From the NCBI GenBank assembly GCA_002205965.3, contig NADL03000611.1, positions 496,001-560,000 of the forward strand: a stretch of 64,000 nt of DNA, in the 5' to 3' direction. The DNA comes from Kappaphycus alvarezii. Taxonomy: Eukaryota; Rhodophyta; Florideophyceae; Gigartinales; Solieriaceae. Both the position numbers and the translations under genes were made by a program. Below, one piece after another: positions 55,000 through 64,000 of the stretch (position 1 is its first letter; each line of letters begins with the position of its first letter). Below the pieces are notes generated by a model. It was not told where the DNA came from. It saw only the letters and a program-made list of their open reading frames with translations, and ran no database searches.

Positions 55000-55920
55000 A
55001 CCGCCATATTTACTATTGCTGTAGCCGTTGCCACCCAAGATGCTCAAATCCAATAAGAAAACTCGGCCCTTGCAAACACAATGCAGGATTTCAAATATAT
55101 TGTGATGCACATTTATTGGCCTAAACTTCGGGCCCAGGTAGGTAATGAGTACGGTACCATATTCTCTTAGGATCAAGATACAAGCCAAAAGTTACTTTAC
55201 TGTGACAGCTCCGGGATTGTAAGCTTCCGAGAAAGTACTGTCCCTGTTCTGTAAGCACATCGCTTACACCAGGAGTTTTTCAACCCGTTGATTTCTCGGC
55301 TTGCCGAAATTTCAATAGGGGAATTTTGTTCCGTCCCTTTTGGTAGAATAGGCATTGGTCAAGCCCTTGCCGGGTTGTGTCTGTTTAGCAGACCCAATTA
55401 AATCTTTAAATGAAGATCCCAGTTCCCCCTGTCCCTATACTGTACTGCACACTCTTGCCGCTTTCACTCGTCTTTCAATTAGCTTCCTTTGTCATGTATG
55501 GTCCCTCGTTTGGCTTCACATGGTCGCAATCGTCTTTGTATGGTAGTCATCCTTAAAAGCGTTGGATTCCGTCTCGACAATGATTACGCAATTACGCAAA
55601 TCTGCAAAGTCCAGACGGACTGGAAATATTTGTTTATAAATTGTATAGCCAGGTGTTTTCTTCCATTTGCTTCTTAAGTCAAATAACTCAACACGCGCCG
55701 GCATCAGCCGCGCAGCGTCTACATTACATCCACCACTCTCTAGCCCCTTGACCCGGTACCGAGGCACTCAACTATTTCAATTATCATGTTATCTGCCAGC
55801 AACCAACAAGAAAGGTCCAGACACGAAAAAAACAACAAAACCATCGGACACTTCGGCAAAACATAAAGCAAAACTAGCACATCCGAACAGATGTATTGTT
55901 CAACATATCACCATTGCCCG
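55000..55920. other. Intergenic DNA
   Basis: No gene recognised. A GTAC motif lies at about 55438 (TATACTGTACTGCAC). Several short open frames have no domain. Confidence 0.4.
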
Positions 55921-55922
55921 CC

Positions 55923-56657
55923 TCAGTTTTCGGCAGCAAAACTCTCCAACCTACCCAATTGCATCCTCAACACATCCTTCTCCAACCGCTTTGCATACGA
56001 CCGATGGGACCGTAAATGCTTATCCAGCAAGCCTCTACCTTCATCCAATCTCAAGATGTAAGCGGTCCATGCTGCCTGGAAAACTTGGGCATGCTTGTTA
56101 TAAGTGGAACTCAATCGGTTTGTCAATGCCCTCAACGTGGTCTCATAAACCTGCCTCCTAACCTCAACCTGATCCCTCATCCACGCCCTCCTTTCATCAT
56201 CCAGGCCCCTCCTCCCCTCCGCCCTCTCCACCCTATCCCTCTCACTTTCATATTCTTGCCTAGCCTGTGCCACCTTCTTAAACTCCTTTTGCAAATTCCG
56301 AATTTCCTGCAAATACGCCTTTATCTGTCGATCAATAATATGAATACTTGTATTCTTCGTGTCCACAGTGCGACATTTCACATCTTCCAACAGCCGGTCC
56401 GCACTACTCACAGTCGACTCTCCCAGCCGTCGCACCTCGTCATTTGACGGGTACAAGGAGTAAAAGTCATTGGCAAACTTTCGAACACCGGTGTAGAGAC
56501 GGTCATAGTCGGCATTGAGGGTTTCTAAACCAGAGACGCAGGCTTCCAAGGCGGTTGCAACGTTGCTCAACTGAGTTTTGACTTTGTGAAATTCGGGGTC
56601 ATGTCCGCGCTCACGGCGGATGCCGAGTGGGGCGAGCTTTCGCATCCACGAGTTCAT
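55923..56657 (-). CDS. BAR-domain-like coiled-coil protein
   Basis: A single-exon gene of 244 residues from an ATG at 56657. After a short N-terminal amphipathic stretch (MNSWMRKLAPLGIRRERGHD) the whole protein is helical with the spacing of a BAR domain: DPEFHKVKTQLSNVATALEA, CVSGLETLNADYDRLYTGVRKFANDFYSLYP, then a charged middle helix (FKKVAQARQEYESERDRVERAE) and a final helix. BAR domains dimerise into curved rods that bind membranes, and an amphipathic N-terminal helix would make it an N-BAR protein of the amphiphysin/Rvs type. There is no SH3 domain. The assignment is by fold pattern; another long coiled-coil family is possible. Confidence 0.55.
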   Translation of the reverse strand: MNSWMRKLAPLGIRRERGHDPEFHKVKTQLSNVATALEACVSGLETLNADYDRLYTGVRKFANDFYSLYPSNDEVRRLGESTVSSADRLLEDVKCRTVDTKNTSIHIIDRQIKAYLQEIRNLQKEFKKVAQARQEYESERDRVERAEGRRGLDDERRAWMRDQVEVRRQVYETTLRALTNRLSSTYNKHAQVFQAAWTAYILRLDEGRGLLDKHLRSHRSYAKRLEKDVLRMQLGRLESFAAEN

Positions 56658-56699
56658 GGTTTGGAGCTAGAAGATGGCAATCACGAGGCAGAAGAGGGG

Positions 56700-57830
56700 G
56701 AAAAAAGGTTACGAAGGGAGCTTTGTGTCGGACTAGGTAGAGAACAGAATGGAAAGGGAGGGAGGGACAAACAAGATGTTTGAAAATTAGTGATGTGATA
56801 GTTGAAAACGACTACCAAGTAGCGGTGGGACATGTACGTTTTGACCGATGATGGAAAAGGGGTTGAGAGCTTGAAGGCAGTGTAATATGGTAAATAAGTG
56901 CGCCTGTAGTCCATATCGCGGTTGGTACCAGAATGGGTGCCATCGCGCAAGTTTCGGGGGTTGTACTACAACGGTTGTAGCAAGGCCTTCATGGAACGCC
57001 GGAGATTGGGTGCCTGACTTTGATGCAATATTTAGTGGTGGTTTCGGAGATAAAAAATGGTCCGTTTCAAACTAGTGAGATAACTTGATTGGTGCAGATC
57101 ACAAGCATTTAAATGACCGTTGACCCCCTTGGATGGCTTCTGACGTTTGTGTATTGCTGGTATACTGTACTTTGGTTGGCTACAGCAGAGCCACATCGAT
57201 CCCATTTATTACATTTGCAAAGTTCTTACAGAATAGTTACAGTTAACAACCTACCCATCAAAAGGGTCTGTTCAGCTGCACAAACTTACAGTCCATAAAA
57301 GACTTTAAGCCCAGGATCAAACAAATTACACTGTAAACTAAACATAGACAAGTTGCAGAAATGGACTACACTGCTGTACATGTTGAGCTTCTGAAACTGC
57401 GGATCATGGACAAACCCTAAACATCTCCCCACACACGCATTACTTGGGCATTATTAGCGCTCAAGGAGCAGAGCGATAAAGAGAAGCTCTTCCTTATGTA
57501 GCCCACACTGACCCTCTCTTGACGTCATTACCGTGCAATACAGACTCAGCTACATCCTGCTTGCGACGCGTGCACCTTGAAGTTAAGAGACGGAATCCAA
57601 CCGCGAGAAGGATTGGCATTTTGCTCTGCAAAGCACAAAAAAACCAATAAACCCAGATACCTCAACTGCCCTCAGGGCTGGAACGCGCAGTCATAAACTC
57701 AACATTCGGCAGAGGTTCACATCTCAAAAGACGTTCCCTGCGGTGCGCGAAAATCCTTTTGCTGGTTATACTACTCGCATAAAGCACCAGTCTCCCAGCG
57801 TCATGCTCGTTACATTCCACGTGCAAATGG
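56700..57830. other. Intergenic DNA
   Basis: No gene recognised. A GTAC motif at about 57163 (TATACTGTACTTTGG) is about 500 bp upstream of the BAR-like gene. Confidence 0.4.
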
Positions 57831-57834
57831 ATCC

Positions 57835-58402
57835 ATGCTGTCCACTCTTAAGAGTGCACTTTGCATATCCCACTTGACAACTACATGCAGAATGTGCTAC
57901 TTGCACGTGGTCTACAGGGCAAGCCATTCAAAGGAACGCGAGGAATATGCAGCATTCCGCAGCGAATATCAACCAACACGGACATTCTTCCATGTTCAAC
58001 GAGATCAGTCAAACTTTACAAGTCCTTCGCACTACCCCAGGAAGATTGATTCCCACAGTCACCCTCAACAACCTACGTACTGAAACCCTCCCTCGAGTTT
58101 GCCCATTCAATCTTGGGTCCTACAATGGATCTAGCTCCCGTTCTAATCCCAACGAACAGCAGTGCGCGACAGAATCGCGGCAAACCTCCGTTCCACGCCG
58201 TAGATACCACTTACAAACCGCCTCTGGATCATTGCGCCACTTCAACTCTGTTTGCGGCCAAATTTTCCGTCATAGGCTTTGCAAACATACCACGGTGAGC
58301 AGGATTTCTCGCGCTGTCTTGTTGCGTCACGCGGGTTGTCCATGCCGCAGAGGCAGACACAACACGCGCCGGTCTGCTGTCTCGCAACGTCATGTCATTT
58401 GA
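57835..58402 (+). other. Cluster of unassigned open frames facing eIF3k
   Basis: Three overlapping plus-strand frames are open for 60-150 codons and end just before the stop codon of the eIF3k gene on the other strand. One contains DLAPVLIPTNSSARQNRGKP and is followed by a GTGAGC donor-like site near 58299. None shows a known domain. This could be a small spliced gene or chance. Confidence 0.2.
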
Positions 58403-58413
58403 CGAACGGCTTC

Positions 58414-59064
58414 TCACAGCATCTTCGATGCAACTTGTTTAAAGCTCAAGTGCTCATCCATGGTGGGTGGTCCGGGTTGATTCTCGTTATTCTCGGGACA
58501 GATGACAACCCCGTTCGCTTCAACCCAATCTCTCCCTTGAACCATCTCAAGTACTGCAGAATCATCCAGGTTCAATATTTCACTGAGCGTTTTGACATCA
58601 ATGGTCTTGTACGTTCTCGACACAACGCTAATCATAAATTCCCTGACAGCATCCAAAGAACCTGGCACGGACGCTAACAGATCGGCACACGCGCCAGATG
58701 CGGTCCAAAAGTCAGTAAAGCGACCTGTTTCAAGCAAGTTGGCAAGCCGAGAAATCACGGGAATGGGCTCATCAACTTGGCGTCGCTCGGGTATGAGGTA
58801 CAGAGAGCAGAGAAAGTCGGTGGATGGTAGGGTCATGAGGGCCTTGATGAGAATCTTAGAGACTGTGGTCGCATTGTATTTGTCAGGATAGAATTGATAA
58901 AGTTTGAGCACAGCAAGGTTGACATCGGCGTCGGAAAAGCCTTGGGTGACTTGATAGTTGACGAATTCTTCAAGGCGAGGGAGAATGGACGGATCGTATC
59001 GACGCGTCTGGAGAAGCTGCATGACTTCGTACTCAAGGTCAGTTTGAGTGGACTGGTCGACCAT
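58414..59064 (-). CDS. EIF3K: Eukaryotic translation initiation factor 3 subunit K (eIF3k)
   Basis: A non-core subunit of the eIF3 complex. The single-exon ORF of 216 residues starts at an ATG (MVDQSTQTDLEYEVMQLLQT) and matches the family length (human 218). HEAT-like N-terminal helices are visible in RRYDPSILPRLEEFVNYQV and DADVNLAVLKLYQFYPDKYN. The C-terminal PCI-type winged-helix part includes VREFMISVVSRTYKTIDVKT, LSEILNLDDSAV and a conserved-looking end (HLSFKQVASKML). No frame problems. Upstream, from about 59560, lies the densest cluster of GTAC palindromes in the window. Confidence 0.93.
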   Translation of the reverse strand: MVDQSTQTDLEYEVMQLLQTRRYDPSILPRLEEFVNYQVTQGFSDADVNLAVLKLYQFYPDKYNATTVSKILIKALMTLPSTDFLCSLYLIPERRQVDEPIPVISRLANLLETGRFTDFWTASGACADLLASVPGSLDAVREFMISVVSRTYKTIDVKTLSEILNLDDSAVLEMVQGRDWVEANGVVICPENNENQPGPPTMDEHLSFKQVASKML

Positions 59065-59562
59065 GTTGATTCAGCTTAATCACCCGACGGTTGGGGTTGA
59101 CGGCCGCTAGACGGATTCTTTGCGGCGGTCGGTGCTCAGCAAGGGAATCTTGAGCGGGGCGGATCAAGATAGCTATTGTCGTGGGGTTGTTTTGACCAGA
59201 CGAGTGGTGAACGTAATTCTCTGAGTTGTAGCTGTTGTAGGTAAGATGAGGCACTCAGTGAGGATCTGGGGATGGTACGCCGGGGCAGGTTGAGAATATT
59301 GGAATGCTGCAATGGTAGGTAGGGATTGAATCGATCGGAAGCTGCGATTTGTCCGCGTTGCGACGGGGGATTTAAGAAAATGGACAGGTGCAGAATATCG
59401 TAATGGATTCAGGTCAGCCTCAGTATACTGGACAGCAACGGGTAGTTGGATGGGACAGGAAAAAGCTGTTCATAGAAGAATCCGGGGGGCTGCGAGACGG
59501 GCGGTAGATGCTGTGCTAGTCTTAAGAAGGATCGTTGTCTGCCCGTCGGCGGCGTATCCTAT

Positions 59563-59745
59563 TGTACCGTACTACAGTACTTGGGACAGAACGGTACTTC
59601 AGTGCAGTGCAGTGCAGTACAGTAAGTACTGTGTATACGGTAGTACTGTACTTTACAGTACAGTAATGTACAGTACGTCTGCGAGCAGGTAGCCCTACCT
59701 TTAATATGATACTGTAAGCTTACATCAAATACAGTACTGTAAGTA
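59563..59745. repeat. Dense cluster of ACTGTAC/GTACAGT palindromic motifs
   Basis: Within about 180 bp there are roughly a dozen overlapping words of the type AGTACTGTAC, CAGTGCAGTGCAGTACAGTA and TTACAGTACAGTAATGTACA. The DNA can fold into several alternative hairpins. It lies 500-680 bp upstream of the eIF3k start. Confidence 0.8.
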
Positions 59746-59842
59746 CCTCCGTGCCGGCTTCGCGTGCTCGTAAAATTTGGGAGTAGAATCACTTGTAGCG
59801 AACCACATATATATTACTGGGCTGTAGGATATTCCGGGTCAC

Positions 59843-59940
59843 AACCGACCATATCTTTCAAATATTAAATCACCACACATTTCCCTCCTTGTAGCGAACC
59901 GACCATATCTTTCAAACATTAAATCACCCCACATTTCCCC
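59843..59940 (+). repeat. Direct repeat of about 44 bp, two copies
   Basis: AACCGACCATATCTTTCAAA at 59843 and again at 59897, each followed by TATTAAATCACC/CATTAAATCACC and CACATTTCCC. The spacer TTGTAGCGAACC also occurs near 59794. A recent local duplication with few differences. Confidence 0.85.
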
Positions 59941-59959
59941 TTCAAGCGAAGATTTTTTG

Positions 59960-62900
59960 GTAGAAAATCAATCCTGCAAGGGGTGGGGAAGGGCTTGCTA
60001 TCAAAAAAATCTTCTCGAACTTATTGAGTCCTAAACAAACACAGGCGGGCCAGTAGGCTTCTACGGACCGAGGGCGAAGCAGGCCGGAGCACGAGTCACG
60101 AGCTACTTGCCCACCTCCGATTCACATTTCCACTTCTGAACTCCAGATCACATACAGCAGGCAGCTCACACAGCGGGCAGCGACAACAATGGGCGCTGCA
60201 GGAAATTGCGGACGGGACAGGAAACAGTTGGAAGTGATGCCAACGGGCACGAGAAGAGAGCAGCGGGCGAGAAAGCAAACATGCGAGAAAAATAGACGTG
60301 AGCCGTCAAGAAGATAAATGACACCGACAGGAAAATTTATTTTGAATTTTGCGGGCTCCTGCAGCGGTGGCAACTCTGTAAAAATGTATTGGGCGAATTA
60401 CTGTCGCAAATGTCAGAGGGTGGGCAAATAACACGGCGTTTAGCTACATACGGGCAGAACGACAGTTGTCTTAGTAAGAAGGCAATTCAGCATAGCAGTT
60501 TCGGTAACCATGCTATACAATACCGCACAATCCCCGAAGTTCCACTGCGATACCCACAGTTTTTGTTGAAAAAAAGAGAACAAGCAAGGAAATTTAGCAA
60601 AATTCTCGTTAAAACAATCGGTCATGCTGAACCACCAAAAACTGCGCACATACAACCACACCAGCTGACCTCAAGACGGGTCTAAGGCGAGATAAAAACC
60701 CGAACTCAATGCGAAAAGAGGTCTACTTTTCTGACATTTTACAAGTTCTACCAAGGAGTTAAGTTTCTTCGAGACTTGCCAAGTATTTCCTTAAATAACC
60801 TAATGAAGGCAATTAGGAAGACCGAAACTTTAATGTCACAGTTCAGGAATACCCAGTAGCACAATACTGTGATGTTCACGAGAATATAATCCTTTTATAA
60901 TACTCAATATCATTCAGATATGCTTTAAAACTGACTATGAAGGTGTAAAAAGGACGGAAGATGGGCTACAAGCCCGATTTGGCCATAAGTGTCAGGGAAT
61001 TCTGCAATAGCGCGACATGATCCCACGAAAGGGTAAATTCTGTGCGTGGTGAGGCATTATCTATGACGGCAGGCACTTTTGAGAAGAGTTTGTAGAATAG
61101 GAGTGAAGCAGACCGCCTATTCTAGTACTGAGAAAGTAAAGCGTGGTACTCTTGTTTACTCAGTTGGCTATCTTACTCTACCATTGCGTTGAACAGTGGA
61201 TGCGGGGAATGTTAATGCGGAACCACCAGGCCGGCGGATAATCGCCGGCTGTGTGAAGAGCGATTTCGCAATAAATTGCATCTAGATATTTTGATGAGTT
61301 TTTATTACACTGTACAGTAGCGTCATCAGAAGATATTGATTGATTTTTCCCAGGGACCGGCGGTGCACGCGAGTAAGGTTCAGTACCGCCCTTCTTGTAC
61401 AGTACAGTATACTTCACGTCACTTCACGTGCATTTGATATAGCGTTCGAACAGTAAGAGAAAAGATTGGATTTTTCGAGCTTGATGAGCCAAAGATACCT
61501 GCCGCGGCGAATACAAGGGGTTTAAATCAGTCTCTGTCTTATATAGACTTGTTACCCAAGGGCTCAAATAAGTACAAGATTTGAAAAAATACAAAAAGAA
61601 ACCGCAAAATCAGTGATAATGTACGGTGTTTTCTCCTCAGAAAGGTCTCCATATAATCAAAATTTCAACAAAACTCCAGAGATCTCTCTCTACCCGTTAT
61701 CAACCGCTAGAGGCATCGGGTAATGGACATACCTGGAACACTTAGCGATAATACTGAGGCTCGCAGTGGAAAGATTAGTCTTACTGATAACGAATGGAAC
61801 AAATGCAGCACAGGGTGATAAAAGTTTACTGTTGTGGAAATAAAAATGACGGGGCTCGCCGCAATTGTGCCTATATGGTGCAACAGCAGTAAAACCTCGT
61901 AACTTCCCAACCCCTGTTCATATAACTAGTACTCTACAGCACCCAAATCAAGGTAAAATACGAGCGTTTGCATGTCTCTCCATCCAAAAAAGTGCTTATG
62001 CATTATAAAATCATAAACTTTGAAGGATAAACTGAAGGGTATTGTTGACTTAATTTCTTCAGTGATGCTTTTGCTAAGATATTTCAAAAAGATATCGAAT
62101 CAGATGCTGCGAGAATAAATATCTTCAGTAACACCTCATCTTTGGGCATTCTTCCACACAGGATGTACAATTGGGGTACCAGTCATTGCTACTGGCCAAA
62201 AAAGTAAACCACATAGTTTACCCACCATTCCCGAAACGCAGCTGGTAATAATTTGGCCCCAAACCACTTGGAACTAAAACTTCCATGGTAAGTCTTTTCC
62301 TACCTGAACTCCTTGCGTTCCACATCGAATATATGGCCGCGTGGCAATTATTTTCAGTTGAAGCCAAAACATTGAATTATGTTGCCCCATGTCTCCAACC
62401 ATCCAAACCAGCATCTCTATCACCCCCCTTTTCATCATTTTCATCGATATCCACTGAAAAGAGAAGATCTTGGATCGCTGCCTAAAAATAGGTTAATACG
62501 CAGTTTCAAAAAAAGAAAAAGAATTGCAGAAATAATTTAACTCAAGTTCATTTCCGCTTTCAATTCTCCGTAGCAAAGCTGCCATTCAATCTTCTTGAAA
62601 GGGTTAAAAAGGGGATCCATTTGTTTGACAACGGCTGCAGTCTTGCTGCTGGTAATTTTCCCCTGCTCGAACAAAAACCGTAATTTTTACCACAAGTGAG
62701 GATTTCGTGAGACACGGAGACATGGATGGGGGTAAACTGAAAGACTTGGATGCTTCGCTGAATGGCACAGGGATTACCATCACGAGTACAATATGTAATC
62801 GTCGATTCATGACGTTAAAAGAGTTTTTGGAGCATGAATCCTTGTAATCGTCAGAATTTTTCCGGCCTTTTCCCCGCCTTTCACCCCCAATTCCGACTAT

Positions 62901-64000
62901 AATTACAAAAAGACAGGATTATCACAATGGTAGGAATTCTACTGTAAAAGCGTGAGGAGGTAATGACTTCTGCATCCCCAATTTGCAATACATCAACCGG
63001 TATGATGCAAGTTGAATAGCCTTTAAGGCAAAAAGCTAAAGTTCATGGGTTTTCAGAGTAGAATAAGGGACAGAAGCTAGTCCATATTCATTGTCATATA
63101 CCAAAATCCTTTCTGCATCTTTCTGCTTCCTTGGCTTAATTAAAATTATTCGACATTTCTCATTAGTGTCAAATGGTTTGATAACCCACAGATCTGTATT
63201 ACATTAACGAACACATGAAGAAAAACTGATTTAGAGAAATTTACCAATTTTTTTAAAACAGTGCAACTTTATTACTTTTTTTGTCCTGTGATAAGAAAAT
63301 TATGAATCAATTTGTGCAATAATGGCTAGGTGGTTTTACTAATGTGAACATCAAAAACGAGGCAAGTTTTCGAAATAATTTACTGAACTGTAACCTTCGT
63401 TCAGTCTTATAGTCTACATCACATTGATACTTATGAAAGTTTTATTAAAACTAGCAATTATAACTATAAAGGGAACTTCGTGTTACCATTTTTGCAACAT
63501 TGTAACGATGAACTTAATTCAGAGTTACTTGTCGCGTTTATTTCCTCGTAATATTGTGGTTGAGGATACACGTAATGTGAAATGTTACGTTTTGAATCCA
63601 GTAATATTTAAAGAAAAATTTTTTTTTTGGGGTTTTGGTATCCAAATGAATTCTCATTAGTTTCATTGATTATGGGCTCACTAATTTGCGGAATGAGTGG
63701 AAAATACGGAATCAACAACTATTTCGATAACGTAGCATTAAAAAGGTTACGAAAAGTTACGTAATTTTAACAGACTATTAATTCTACATCGTTTAAAATG
63801 TAGTACTAAAATTGGTGTCTATTGAAGCCAATATAGTACAAATTCCATAACTAAAATCACGCGAATATTTAAATACTATAAAAATTACTTTGAAAGCATT
63901 GAATAAAGGTTACACGTAACCTTACGGAATCTTTCTGCAAAGTTAACGCCATAAAATTCTTTTTTCTCTAAAATATTATGCGTAATATTATTTGTCGGAT
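59960..64000. other. AT-rich right edge, no recognisable gene
   Basis: No open frame here shows a recognised domain. A perfect 7-bp inverted repeat GCCGGCG-GATAAT-CGCCGGC lies at 61230-61249, and GTAC motifs at 61309-61320 and 61394-61409. From about 61.9 kb the base composition drops to strongly AT-rich. The plus-strand frame at 63424-63660 (78 codons) looks like AT-rich non-coding DNA or an extinct element. Confidence 0.4.

Noticed and set aside
1..64000. CRISPR arrays, rRNA genes, bacterial operons or phage modules
   Set aside because: No regularly spaced repeats, no rRNA-like conserved blocks and no prokaryotic gene organisation were seen; spliced eukaryotic genes dominate.

Overview
This is nuclear DNA of a eukaryote. 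Host genes are mostly single-exon or carry a few short introns (about 100-130 bp, one of 375 bp, GT...AG), and they encode classic eukaryotic proteins: UAP56/Sub2, eIF3k, ribosomal protein L38, translin, SKA1, a mitochondrial carrier and choline kinase. A plant-type acylaminoacyl-peptidase with a possible organelle-targeting leader, a Ty1/copia element of a kind that resembles aquatic GalEa-like elements, and plant-like Harbinger transposons make an intron-poor red alga (Rhodophyta) my best guess. An early-diverging fungus is not excluded. No phylogenetic search was possible.

Layout. 0-15.8 kb is a transposon graveyard: a copia relic (1.6-4.4 kb), a degenerate minisatellite (4.6-5.3 kb), two decayed Harbinger transposons with their coiled-coil/Myb-type partner ORFs (6.2-10.3 kb), a hAT relic with a BED finger (11.2-12.8 kb) and a complete Harbinger element with terminal inverted repeats and a TAA target duplication (13.1-15.8 kb). 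16.4-31.1 kb is a gene island: a ketopantoate-reductase-like protein, acylaminoacyl-peptidase, a Golgi-type glycosyltransferase, an SLC25 carrier, translin, an orphan small protein divergent from RPL38, and choline/ethanolamine kinase. A LINE relic interrupts it at 28.6-29.8 kb. 31.1-46 kb is again mobile DNA: a MITE, a fourth Harbinger transposase, a gypsy-like LTR relic, a Tc1/mariner element, LINE ends, and a near-intact 5.55-kb copia element bounded by 554-bp LTRs and a 5-bp duplication. 46.2-59.1 kb is a second gene island: SUB2, thiamine pyrophosphokinase, SKA1, a BAR-like protein and eIF3k, with a LINE at 50.8-52.3 kb. 59.5-64 kb holds short repeats and AT-rich DNA without a recognisable gene.

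The host genes do not form a pathway or operon; they are unrelated housekeeping genes. Three cross-cutting signals stand out. A short palindromic motif built on ACTGTACAGT recurs at more than twenty places, mostly between genes and often 100-900 bp upstream of host genes. Conserved host genes repeatedly show loss of a single base, usually in a short G/C run, with the protein resuming in the next frame; I read this as sequence error rather than gene death. Finally, the copia element carries a primer site matching the anticodon arm of initiator tRNA-Met (half-tRNA priming), and its gag ATG lies inside that site.
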